NCBI RefSeq assembly: GCF_030418165.1
Contig: NZ_JAUHTQ010000022.1
Span: forward strand, 1 to 41,468
Source of the DNA: Ureibacillus aquaedulcis
Lineage (GTDB): Bacteria; Bacillota; Bacilli; Bacillales_A; Planococcaceae
Direction: 5' to 3'
DNA length: 41,468 bases
The notes under the pieces were generated by a model, which was not told the origin of the DNA, did not search any database, and saw nothing but the letters and a program-made list of their open reading frames with translations. The translations under genes were made by a program, and so were the position numbers. Every line of letters starts with the position of its first letter. Within the stretch, counting starts at the first letter, position 1. Shown piece by piece: positions 34,315 to 41,468 of this stretch.

Positions 34315-34713
34315 ATGAGAGATGCAAGAATCATAGAGATAGTGACAGAATTAGATATAGTAACTGCACGCAAGCTCGGCCGAGATGAGGCAAAAGAAAT
34401 TGGATTCAACGATGTTGATCAATCACGGATAACAACCGCGATTGGTGAACTCGCAAACAATATATTATTATATGCCCGTGCTGGGAAAATCGTTATAGAA
34501 GAAATTGAAGAAAATGGCTCGAAAGGGATTGCCATTTCATCGATTGATAAAGGAGAGGGAATGAAAGAGATCCATAGAGTGCTGGAAGATGATTATTCCT
34601 CCGCGAATACTGGCGCAGGGTTACTTGCAGTTAAGAGACTTGTAGATTCTATAGATATTCAGTCGAAAATTGGGAAAGGAACTACTGTCAAAGTTGTGAA
34701 ATGGCTAAGTTAG
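34315..34713 (+). CDS. rsbT: Serine-protein kinase RsbT, positive regulator of RsbU
   Basis: A 132-residue GHKL-type kinase, one residue shorter than B. subtilis RsbT. ATP-site motifs are present: N-box GELANNILLYA, G1 DKGEGM, and GAGLLAVKRL. In Bacillus it is held by RsbR-RsbS stressosomes and, on stress, phosphorylates them and activates the RsbU phosphatase. The ATG at 34315 is chosen because GGGGGTG is upstream (GTG at 34312 is an alternative). It is the first gene of the module here, directly followed by rsbU, and rsbR/rsbS are absent upstream. Confidence 0.95.
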   Translation: MRDARIIEIVTELDIVTARKLGRDEAKEIGFNDVDQSRITTAIGELANNILLYARAGKIVIEEIEENGSKGIAISSIDKGEGMKEIHRVLEDDYSSANTGAGLLAVKRLVDSIDIQSKIGKGTTVKVVKWLS

Positions 34714-34726
34714 GATGTGTGTTTAG

Positions 34727-35722
34727 TTGGAGCAAATAAGAAAGCAATATAAAAAAATCCTATCGGACTATATTGGAAATCAGAGTGAAAGTGATCTGTA
34801 TATCGGCCAAAATTTTATTAAGCGCATGATCCAAAAGAATGTAACGCCAGAAGAGGTAATCAGCATACATAAGCGTGCGCTTGAAGAAATATATGATGAT
34901 ATACCTGAGTCAGTATTGCATGGCTATGATTTCCTGATCGAAGTAATGGTACATTTCGGACTAAAGGTTCAAGAACACCAAGCTCTGTTAGCTAAACAAG
35001 AAGAACTAAGGATTGAGATGGAAATAGCAACGAAAATCCAGAATCTATTGTTGGAGAATGAAATACCCAGCCCCAGCTGTGTTGATATCGGGATGATTTC
35101 AGTACCTCTTCGTAAAATGAATGGAGACTATGTTCATTTTATGCATGATGATGAACGCTATTTAAGTGTTGCTGTGACAGATGTAGTAGGTAAAGGGGTA
35201 CCGGCTGCACTATGCATGTCTATGGTGAAATATGGATTGGACACTCTGGAATATGCAAACAGCAATCCTTCCTATGTGCTTGAAGTTTTAAATAGAATCA
35301 TTGAAAAAAGTATAGATGATAGTATGTTTGTTTCATTGTGCTATATCCGTTACAACTTGCAAACAAATGTACTTACATGGAGTTCTGCCGGACATGAACC
35401 TTCCCTTTACTATGAGGAAAAGAGCCAATCCTTCCATGACCTGGAGTCCAAGGGGTTATTGCTTGGCATATTGCCGGAAGCCAAATATACCCAACAGGAT
35501 ATTGAATTAAATAGCGGAGATTTCGTTATTATAATGACGGATGGAGTTACAGATTTTCGCAATAGGGAAGAAATTGATTCTCGCCAAATAATCAAAGAAC
35601 TTGCTTTAGCTAATCGCCATCTTACTGCTCAAGAGATGTGTGAAGTAATTTATAGTGAATTACAGAAGCTGCATGACTTTAAATTAGAAGATGATTTTAC
35701 AGTTGTAATAATAAAAAAATAA
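34727..35722 (+). CDS. rsbU: PP2C phosphatase RsbU (activator of SigB)
   Basis: A 331-residue protein with an N-terminal helical RsbT-binding domain (about 1-90; EEVISIHKRALEEIYDDIP) and a C-terminal PP2C/SpoIIE phosphatase domain. Metal-binding acidic residues are in MNGDYVHF, VTDVVGKGVPAALCMSMVKYG and MTDGVTDFR. It dephosphorylates RsbV-P, freeing SigB. The start is TTG 34727, preceded by a modest AGGATG site. It is in one transcript with rsbT, 13 bases apart. The RsbT-binding domain is retained although the stressosome genes are absent here. Confidence 0.95.
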   Translation: MEQIRKQYKKILSDYIGNQSESDLYIGQNFIKRMIQKNVTPEEVISIHKRALEEIYDDIPESVLHGYDFLIEVMVHFGLKVQEHQALLAKQEELRIEMEIATKIQNLLLENEIPSPSCVDIGMISVPLRKMNGDYVHFMHDDERYLSVAVTDVVGKGVPAALCMSMVKYGLDTLEYANSNPSYVLEVLNRIIEKSIDDSMFVSLCYIRYNLQTNVLTWSSAGHEPSLYYEEKSQSFHDLESKGLLLGILPEAKYTQQDIELNSGDFVIIMTDGVTDFRNREEIDSRQIIKELALANRHLTAQEMCEVIYSELQKLHDFKLEDDFTVVIIKK

Positions 35723-35740
35723 TCTTTTTTAAAAAAATAG

Positions 35741-35765
35741 GTTTAACAATTTTAAAACCGGGAAA
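35741..35765 (+). promoter_or_regulatory. Sigma-B autoregulatory promoter before rsbV
   Basis: GTTTAA (35741-35746), a 13-base spacer, GGGAAA (35760-35765), 33 bases before rsbV. B. subtilis has a sigma-B promoter at this same point, so rsbV-rsbW-sigB is self-amplified. Confidence 0.9.
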
Positions 35766-35798
35766 AGACCAATAGGTAATTGTGGGAGGTGTCTTAAA

Positions 35799-36134
35799 AT
35801 GAATGTTAATGTACAATTTCGAGAAGATGGAGATACACTGTTAGGATATATTGAAGGTGAAATTGATACTTATACAGCTCCAATTTTAAGAGATGAGCTT
35901 GAGATGATTCGTTTATCTGAAGGCTTATCAGTAGAATTGGATTTATCAAATGTAAATTATATGGATAGTACAGGTCTTGGAGTATTTGTGGCATTCTATA
36001 AAAAGATAGTGAAAGAGAATGCTAGCCTAAAATTAGTTAACCTGTCTTCAAGACTAACTAGGCTATTTGAAATAACAGGACTGAGTGAATTAATGGAAAT
36101 AGGAGAAGGTGGGGCAACCAATGCGCGCATTTGA
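35799..36134 (+). CDS. rsbV: Anti-anti-sigma factor RsbV
   Basis: A 111-residue STAS-domain protein. The phosphorylated serine is S57 in YMDSTGLGVF, the same site as S56/57 in Bacillus RsbV. When unphosphorylated it binds RsbW and releases SigB. GTGGGAGG lies ahead of ATG. Its 3' end overlaps rsbW by 14 bases, which couples translation and stoichiometry. Under both the upstream promoter and its own sigma-B promoter. Confidence 0.97.
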   Translation: MNVNVQFREDGDTLLGYIEGEIDTYTAPILRDELEMIRLSEGLSVELDLSNVNYMDSTGLGVFVAFYKKIVKENASLKLVNLSSRLTRLFEITGLSELMEIGEGGATNARI

Positions 36135-36594
36135 CTACATCGAAATTAGAGTTCCTGCAAAGCCGCAGTATGTAAGTGTTATAAGATTAACGGTTTCTGG
36201 ATTAGCTTCACGTGTTGGTTTTTCCTATGATGAGATTGAAGATATGAAAATTGCCGTAAGTGAAGCGGTGACAAACGTGGTACAACATGCTTATGGCAGC
36301 CACGAGGATGGAGAAATTGTCATCGGTGTTGCTTTATATGCCGATAAGCTTGAGGTCATGGTATCGGATTATGGACATAGCTTTAACTTCGAGGAGATTA
36401 AATCACAGATTGGTCCATATCAAGAAGACGAAAGTGTTGAATTATTAAGAGAGGGCGGACTGGGGCTTTACTTAATGGAGACATTAATGGACGAGGTCAG
36501 GGTGAACAATAACGAAGGTGGAGTCACTGTTTTCATGACAAAATATGTCACTAGAGAGCAGGTGAAGGAAAATGTCCAGTCAATCACCAGATAA
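36121..36594 (+). CDS. rsbW: Anti-sigma-B factor / serine kinase RsbW
   Basis: A 157-residue GHKL kinase that binds SigB and phosphorylates RsbV. The motifs AVSEAVTNVVQHAY (N-box), DYGHSFNF (G1) and EGGLGLYLMETLMDEV (G2) are conserved. The start at ATG 36121 follows AAGGTGGGG; an in-frame GTG at 36109 overlaps that site. Its end overlaps sigB by 23 bases. Gene order rsbV-rsbW-sigB is the universal core module. Confidence 0.97.
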   Translation: MRAFDYIEIRVPAKPQYVSVIRLTVSGLASRVGFSYDEIEDMKIAVSEAVTNVVQHAYGSHEDGEIVIGVALYADKLEVMVSDYGHSFNFEEIKSQIGPYQEDESVELLREGGLGLYLMETLMDEVRVNNNEGGVTVFMTKYVTREQVKENVQSITR

Positions 36595-37351
36595 CCGAAC
36601 TTCTACTGAACAGATATTGAAATGGATAGAACAATATCAACAAACAGAAGAACAAGAGCCTCTAGATCGCTTAGTAATTCATTATCAAAATTTAGTGGAG
36701 TCCATTGCTAGGAGATACTCCTACGGCAAAACGAATTACGAGGATATGGTCCAGGTAGGAATGCTTGGACTACTAGGGGCAATTCGACGTTTTGATACGT
36801 CATTAGGCAGAAGCTTTGAAGCTTTTGCTGTTCCAACAATCGTTGGAGAAATCAAAAGATTTTTACGTGACAAAACGTGGGATGTTCATGTACCTAGACG
36901 CATTAAAGAACTTGGTCCGAAAATTAAAACAGCTGTAGAATTTTTAACCACTAAACTACAGTATTCACCCTCTATTCAAGAAATTGCAGAGTATCTGGAA
37001 GTAGAGGAAGAAGATGTTCTGGAAGCAATGGAAATGAGTAAAAGTTACCATGCTCTTTCGATGGATCATTCAATTGACGCGGATTCTGAAGGTGGCACAG
37101 TCACACTGATGGATGTAATAGGAAAAGAAGATGATGGCTTCGAACGAACGAATCGTCGGATTGTAGTTTCAGAGGCAATGGAAATCTTAGAAGATCGTGA
37201 AAGAGAAATATTGAAGTTAACTTATTATGATCAAATGAGTCAAAAAGAAGCGGGAGAAATGCTAGGAATTTCTCAAATGCATGTATCTCGTATTCAGAGA
37301 AAGGCAATTAAAAAATTACAGCAAGTCATCACTGCTGATGGGGTTGTTTAA
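36572..37351 (+). CDS. sigB: General stress sigma factor SigB
   Basis: A 259-residue sigma-70 family group 3 factor. Region 2 has GMLGLLGAIRRFDTSLGRSFEAFA and GEIKRFLRDKTWDVHVPRR. Region 4 ends with SQKEAGEMLGISQMHVSRIQRKAIKKL, its -35-recognition helix. ATG overlaps rsbW with GAAGGA upstream. It directs the general stress regulon; two matching promoters are seen at 10589 and 35741. Unlike B. subtilis, no rsbX follows; the unit ends in a terminator. Confidence 0.97.
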   Translation: MSSQSPDNRTSTEQILKWIEQYQQTEEQEPLDRLVIHYQNLVESIARRYSYGKTNYEDMVQVGMLGLLGAIRRFDTSLGRSFEAFAVPTIVGEIKRFLRDKTWDVHVPRRIKELGPKIKTAVEFLTTKLQYSPSIQEIAEYLEVEEEDVLEAMEMSKSYHALSMDHSIDADSEGGTVTLMDVIGKEDDGFERTNRRIVVSEAMEILEDREREILKLTYYDQMSQKEAGEMLGISQMHVSRIQRKAIKKLQQVITADGVV

Positions 37352-37383
37352 AAATTAGTTGCTGAATTTAATAAAAAGGACAA

Positions 37384-37420
37384 GTCTACCCACCAAAATT
37401 GGATAAGGGTAGGCTTTTTT
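37384..37420 (+). terminator. Terminator after sigB
   Basis: GTCTACCC (37384-37391) pairs with GGGTAGGC (37407-37414), then T6. A tandem copy of GCTTTTTTATTGA follows to about 37440, an unexplained 13-14 base direct repeat. Confidence 0.85.
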
Positions 37421-37573
37421 ATTGAGCTTTTTTATTGAGAATAAATCATAATTTTTTTATTAAGACCCACGGCAAAGTTCAATAATAGAAGAAAGTGGAC
37501 AGCAAATGGTAAACTAAGTTTATCTCGTCATACTAAAAATGTTTCACTTTATGAAAAATTGAAAGGCTGTGGA

Positions 37574-39757
37574 ATGATGGAACAACACAAAATGCTACAA
37601 ATGATCGCAACCGAGACAAAGGTTAAAGCACACCAGGCAGAAGCAGTTATTAAATTATTGGAAGACGGAAATACCGTTCCCTTTATAGCTCGCTACCGGA
37701 AGGAAGCAACCGGTTCATTGGATGAAGTTCAAATTAAATCGATTGAAGACCGTTATCATTACATACAACAATTAGAACAGCGAAAAGAAGAGGTCATTCG
37801 ACTGATTGATGAGCAAGGAAAGCTAACTGGAGAGTTACAAGCATCGATTCAAGCAGCTACAGTCCTCCAACGTGTTGAAGATTTATATAGACCATACAAA
37901 CAAAAACGCCGTACAAAAGCGACAATTGCCAAAGAAAAAGGACTGGAACCCCTCGCTGATGAGTTAATGAAATTTACCAAAGAAGCAATTGAAAAAATGG
38001 TCCTTTCCTTCCTTGACGAAGAAAAAGGAGTGGATACGATCGAAGAAGCTTTAATTGGCGCCAAGGACATTTTAGCTGAAAGATTTGCAGATGATGCGCA
38101 GGTACGCGACCAAATCAGAAAGCTTTCCTGGAGAGAGGGGAAGATTGTTACTTCAGTCAAGGATACGGAAAAAGATGAGAAGAAAGTATTTGAAATGTAC
38201 TACGAATATGAAGAACCGGTAAGACAAATTGTGCCGCATAGGACACTAGCCCTTAATCGTGGGGAAAAGGAAGATATTATCAAAGTGGCGATCCATGTTC
38301 CTTTGGATAGAGTACTTCAAATCATGGAGAAAGCCTGGGTTCCTTTGAATACATCTTCACCTGCCGTACAGTATGTGAAAGAAGCGGTGGAAGATGGATA
38401 CAAACGGTTAATTCAACCTTCCATTGAACGCGAATTACGTAGTGAGTTGACTGAAAAGGCGGAAGGACAGGCAATACATATTTTTGCCGAAAATTTAAAG
38501 AGTCTATTATTACAGCCACCAATGCGCGGCAAGATGGTTTTAGGTGTTGACCCAGCTTATCGAACAGGATGTAAATTGGCAGTCGTGGATGAAACGGGTA
38601 AAATGCTCGAAGTAACAGCAATTTATCCGCACCCTCCGAAGCCGGATGTGGCAAAATCAAAAGCAGTGGTGAAAGCTATATTAGATAAATATCCAATTTC
38701 AATTGTAGCAATCGGCAATGGAACGGCATCACGTGAGACAGAACAGTTTGTTGCCGACGTATTAAAAGAAGTAGAGAAAGACATTGCCTATGTCATCGTC
38801 AATGAGGCTGGGGCTTCCGTATATTCAGCTTCCGAAGTTGCAAGAAACGAATTTCCGAATTTACAAGTGGAACAGAGAAGTGCGGTTTCAATCGCCCGCC
38901 GTTTACAAGATCCATTATCGGAGCTAGTTAAAATTGAACCGAAAGCTGTTGGTGTCGGCCAATATCAACATGATGTTTCCCAAAAAAAATTAGCAGAGTC
39001 TTTAACATTTATAGTAGAAACCGCGGTTAACCAGGTAGGGGTAGATGTGAATACTGCATCATCTTCTCTCCTGCAATATGTTTCGGGTTTATCGAAAACT
39101 GTTGCAGAAAATATCGTAAATGCCCGGAGTGAAAGCGGGAAATTTACATCTCGGGCACAATTAAAGAAAATTCCGCGTTTAGGTGCCAAAACCTATGAAC
39201 AAGCAATTGGTTTCTTGCGTATAGCAGAGGCCAAAAACCCTCTTGACGCTACCGGGATTCACCCTGAAAGCTATAAACTGGCTGAAGATATACTGGCAAG
39301 TGTCGGTTTGTCGAAAAAGGATGTTGGTTCAAAACAATGTGAGGAAGCACTTGCTAGATTAGATGTGAAAACTTTAAGTGAGCAACTAGCTGTAGGGGAA
39401 GTTACAGTAAAGGATATTGTGGATACTTTAATGAAACCATCTCGGGATCCGCGAGATGCATTCCCTCAGCCATTGTTAAAAACGGATGTATTAAAAATGG
39501 AAGACTTGCAGGTAGGAATGGAGCTGCAAGGAACAGTCCGAAACGTGGTTGATTTTGGTGCCTTTGTTGATATCGGAGTAAAACAAGATGGCCTGGTCCA
39601 TATTTCCAAACTGCAAAAACGTCGCATCAAGCATCCTTTAGAGGTTGTTTCTTTAGGAGATATTGTAACCGTATGGGTAGACAAAGTAGAAGTAAATAAA
39701 GGCCGTATAGCGTTAACAATGATAGCGCCTGAAAAACAGGCTGAAGTAATTCAGTAA
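37574..39757 (+). CDS. tex: Transcription accessory protein Tex (YdcI)
   Basis: A 727-residue nucleic-acid-binding protein with an N-terminal helical Tex domain (1-200), YqgF/RNase H-like domain (about 325-450; LGVDPAYRTGCKLAVVD), tandem helix-hairpin-helix region (NVNTASSSLLQYVSGLSKTVAENIV and PRLGAKTYEQAIGFLRI) and a C-terminal S1 domain (about 640-715; GTVRNVVDFGAFVDIGVKQDG). In various bacteria it affects transcription and stress tolerance. The first of two tandem ATGs is chosen from GAAAGG spacing. B. subtilis has ydcI at the same location. Confidence 0.95.
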   Translation: MMEQHKMLQMIATETKVKAHQAEAVIKLLEDGNTVPFIARYRKEATGSLDEVQIKSIEDRYHYIQQLEQRKEEVIRLIDEQGKLTGELQASIQAATVLQRVEDLYRPYKQKRRTKATIAKEKGLEPLADELMKFTKEAIEKMVLSFLDEEKGVDTIEEALIGAKDILAERFADDAQVRDQIRKLSWREGKIVTSVKDTEKDEKKVFEMYYEYEEPVRQIVPHRTLALNRGEKEDIIKVAIHVPLDRVLQIMEKAWVPLNTSSPAVQYVKEAVEDGYKRLIQPSIERELRSELTEKAEGQAIHIFAENLKSLLLQPPMRGKMVLGVDPAYRTGCKLAVVDETGKMLEVTAIYPHPPKPDVAKSKAVVKAILDKYPISIVAIGNGTASRETEQFVADVLKEVEKDIAYVIVNEAGASVYSASEVARNEFPNLQVEQRSAVSIARRLQDPLSELVKIEPKAVGVGQYQHDVSQKKLAESLTFIVETAVNQVGVDVNTASSSLLQYVSGLSKTVAENIVNARSESGKFTSRAQLKKIPRLGAKTYEQAIGFLRIAEAKNPLDATGIHPESYKLAEDILASVGLSKKDVGSKQCEEALARLDVKTLSEQLAVGEVTVKDIVDTLMKPSRDPRDAFPQPLLKTDVLKMEDLQVGMELQGTVRNVVDFGAFVDIGVKQDGLVHISKLQKRRIKHPLEVVSLGDIVTVWVDKVEVNKGRIALTMIAPEKQAEVIQ

Positions 39758-39778
39758 GTTTTTGAATTGAATGAGTTG

Positions 39779-39816
39779 CCCCAGTTAATATGGAAACCAT
39801 TAACTGGGGTGTTTAT
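39779..39816 (+). terminator. Terminator after tex
   Basis: CCCCAGTTAAT (39779-39789) pairs perfectly with ATTAACTGGGG (39799-39809). The U-tract is short and interrupted. Confidence 0.75.
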
Positions 39817-39880
39817 TATCCATGGCTGGAGATTTAACTTTGACCGAATGATAGGATAAGTATTCTTGGAGGGGAATTAG

Positions 39881-40342
39881 ATGACGGATCAAGAACTGCA
39901 ATTGTTGGTAGAGGAACTCTCGCTTCATTATTTTGAGCTGCCCTTTTTGCATAAAGCCTATTTTAATAGCAGATTACGAACAACGGGTGGGCGTTACCTT
40001 CTAAGAAATCATAATATTGAATTCAATAAAAAATCCTATGAAATTTTTGGCCTGGAAGAATTACGTGGAATTATCCTACACGAACTATGCCATTACCATC
40101 TGCATATTAGAGGGATGGGCTATAAACATCGGGACGCAGATTTCCGGGCATTGTTGAAAAAAGTTGGAGCACCCCGGTTCTGTTCTACTATTGAAGTGAA
40201 TAAAAAGCGGACTAGCAATAAAACATACATATATGAATGTGTCGATTGTAAACAGAGGTACCCTCGAAAGAAAAGAATGAGCGTGACTAAATATCGATGC
40301 GGTAAATGTAGAGGGCGTTTAATAGAAATTGCAGCAGAGTAA
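39881..40342 (+). CDS. ydcK: SprT-like zinc metalloprotease-family protein (YdcK)
   Basis: A 153-residue SprT-family protein. The metal-binding motif HELCH (H67, E68, H71) lies in [14 protein letters not shown], and a C-terminal zinc ribbon is formed by CVDC and CGKC. Eukaryotic SPRTN degrades DNA-protein crosslinks; a comparable role in bacteria is only a suggestion. CTTGGAGG precedes ATG. It lies between tex and the tRNA cluster, as in B. subtilis. Confidence 0.93.
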   Translation: MTDQELQLLVEELSLHYFELPFLHKAYFNSRLRTTGGRYLLRNHNIEFNKKSYEIFGLEELRGIILHELCHYHLHIRGMGYKHRDADFRALLKKVGAPRFCSTIEVNKKRTSNKTYIYECVDCKQRYPRKKRMSVTKYRCGKCRGRLIEIAAE

Positions 40343-40533
40343 TGGTTGTTAGTGGGGAGCTTAAGTGCGAATCAAAAGAAGATGCTTTTACTAAAATGAA
40401 TTTAAAATGTATGTTTTCTTAAAAAAATGTACATTATAGGAAAGCTATTTCTTTTTACGCAAGTTTGAAAGTCTTGATATATAAGGGTTTCTGAGAACTT
40501 TGAAAGAAATGAAAAAAAGTTTTAGTAAAAGTG

Positions 40534-40562
40534 TTGACTTTGTTTATAAGTGTCTCTATAAT
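40534..40562 (+). promoter_or_regulatory. Strong sigma-A promoter of the tRNA cluster
   Basis: TTGACT (40534-40539), 17 bases, TATAAT (40557-40562), 36 bases before tRNA-Asn. Confidence 0.88.
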
Positions 40563-40598
40563 AATAAAAGTCGACAAGATAAGTCGCGAACGAAATAT

Positions 40599-40673
40599 TC
40601 CGAAGTAGCTCAGTGGTAGAGCAATCGGCTGTTAACCGATCGGTCGTAGGTTCGAGTCCTACCTTCGGAGCCA
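40599..40673 (+). tRNA. tRNA-Asn (GTT)
   Basis: Acceptor arms TCCGAAG/CTTCGGA, anticodon GTT in CTGTTAA, GGTTCGAGTCC T-arm and encoded CCA. Confidence 0.97.
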
Positions 40674-40674
40674 T

Positions 40675-40749
40675 GGCCCGTTGGTCAAGTGGTTAAGACA
40701 CCGCCCTTTCACGGCGGTAACACGGGTTCGAATCCCGTACGGGTCACCA
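40675..40749 (+). tRNA. tRNA-Glu (TTC)
   Basis: Acceptor arms GGCCCGT/ACGGGTC, anticodon TTC in CTTTCAC, T-arm GGTTCGAATCC and encoded CCA. One base separates it from tRNA-Asn. Confidence 0.97.
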
Positions 40750-40778
40750 CTTATATTTAAATAGAAATAAAGCAATTT

Positions 40779-40854
40779 GGTCCCGTGGTGTAGCGGTTAA
40801 CATGCCTGCCTGTCACGCAGGAGATCGCCGGTTCGATCCCGGTCGGGACCGCCA
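40779..40854 (+). tRNA. tRNA-Asp (GTC)
   Basis: Acceptor arms GGTCCCG/CGGGACC, anticodon GTC in CTGTCAC, CCA encoded. Confidence 0.97.
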
Positions 40855-40858
40855 TTGT

Positions 40859-40933
40859 TGGGGTATAGCCAAGCGGTAAGGCAACGGATTTTGATTCCGT
40901 CATGCCCAGGTTCGAATCCTGGTACCCCAGCCA
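40859..40933 (+). tRNA. tRNA-Gln (TTG)
   Basis: Acceptor arms TGGGGTA/TACCCCA, anticodon TTG in TTTTGAT, CCA encoded. Confidence 0.97.
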
Positions 40934-40940
40934 TTTATAC

Positions 40941-41015
40941 GAGCCATTAGCTCAGTGGTAGAGCATCTGACTTTTAATCAGAGGGTCGAAGGTTCAAGTC
41001 CTTCATGGCTCACCA
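40941..41015 (+). tRNA. tRNA-Lys (TTT)
   Basis: Acceptor arms GAGCCAT/ATGGCTC, anticodon TTT in CTTTTAA, CCA encoded. Confidence 0.97.
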
Positions 41016-41023
41016 GTTTTTTC

Positions 41024-41051
41024 TTGACATTGCTCGAGAATGGTGTATAAT
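41024..41051 (+). promoter_or_regulatory. Internal consensus promoter inside the tRNA cluster
   Basis: TTGACA (41024-41029), 16 bases, TATAAT (41046-41051), 22 bases before tRNA-Leu. Both boxes are perfect sigma-A consensus. It may drive Leu-Arg-Gly and the following rRNA operon. Confidence 0.85.
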
Positions 41052-41073
41052 TAGTAGAGTCTTCATTTTAAAC

Positions 41074-41159
<86 letters not shown>

Positions 41160-41178
41160 AGCAGCACATTTCAAATAA

Positions 41179-41255
<77 letters not shown>

Positions 41256-41270
41256 TAATAATTTTAATAT

Positions 41271-41344
41271 GCGGGTGTAGTTTAATGGTAAAACCTCAGC
41301 CTTCCAAGCTGATGTCGTGAGTTCGATTCTCATCACCCGCTCCA
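41271..41344 (+). tRNA. tRNA-Gly (TCC)
   Basis: Acceptor arms GCGGGTG/CACCCGC, anticodon TCC in CTTCCAA, CCA encoded. Confidence 0.97.
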
Positions 41345-41468
41345 TAATTTATGAACCTTGAAAACTGAACAACAAAACGTTAATGAATACAGTTTCTTCT
41401 ATTAAGTTAGGGAAACAAAATTTTGGACATCAAAATTGATGCCAGCAACAAATTTGAGCTTTATCAAA
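41345..41468 (+). other. rRNA operon leader (16S gene expected just beyond the window)
   Basis: CCTTGAAAACTGAACAAC and the terminal AAATTTGAGCTTTATC are characteristic of the region just before 16S rRNA (or of rRNA spacers) in Bacillales. No mature rRNA sequence is present yet. The arrangement tRNA-Gly then rRNA suggests that the cluster is cotranscribed with an rRNA operon. Confidence 0.7.

Overview
The window is a low-GC Gram-positive chromosome segment, most likely from the Planococcaceae (Lysinibacillus/Solibacillus/Ureibacillus-like; inferred from protein similarity and synteny, not proven). Supporting signs are strong AGGAGG-type ribosome sites, many TTG/GTG starts, U-tract terminators after most units, and a right half that follows the Bacillus subtilis order cshA-ydbS-ydbT, rhomboid/acpS, ydcC, alr, ndoAI-ndoA, rsb/sigB, tex, sprT-like gene, tRNA cluster, rRNA operon. 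No insertion sequence, prophage or CRISPR array was seen.

Left third (1-15000). This part holds mostly single-gene units: Mn-dependent pyrophosphatase (ppaC), a Rieske/FAD oxidoreductase, a FrnE-type DsbA protein, an azoreductase behind a palindromic operator, an HxlR regulator with YodB-like cysteines, murB, exoA, a ComFB-family protein, mntR, cvfB, a secreted DUF1002 protein and a small acetyltransferase. Next come a previously unlisted 36-aa membrane peptide gene on the minus strand, a small membrane-anchored protein behind a sigma-B-type promoter, a CoA-transferase with an upstream LytTR regulator, and an AraC regulator.

Middle (15000-30300). This part is rich in envelope genes: a lipoprotein YidC, a VanY-type carboxypeptidase, cardiolipin synthase, rodA, ddl and murF. 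It also holds a YwqG-like protein, an unexplained open frame, a 43-aa peptide gene with its own ribosome site and terminator, and an unrecognised 249-aa protein. cshA lies behind a long leader with mutually exclusive hairpins and is followed by ydbS-ydbT.

Right third (30300-41468). It contains acpS, a YdcC-like lipoprotein, alr, the NdoAI/NdoA toxin-antitoxin pair, the general stress module rsbT-rsbU-rsbV-rsbW-sigB, tex, a SprT-like gene, eight tRNAs (Asn, Glu, Asp, Gln, Lys, Leu, Arg, Gly) and an rRNA leader at the edge. The stress module lacks rsbR and rsbS upstream and rsbX downstream, although rsbT is intact. Two near-identical sigma-B promoters (upstream of rsbV and of the small protein at 10648) link the sigma factor to itself and to a target about 25 kb away.

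The points most worth checking are the stressosome-less sigma-B locus with its symmetrical upstream DNA, the attenuator-like leader of cshA, the azoR/HxlR redox locus, the two unlisted small genes, and the intact anticodon-loop sequence in tRNA-Leu that serves as the ICEBs1 attachment site in B. subtilis.
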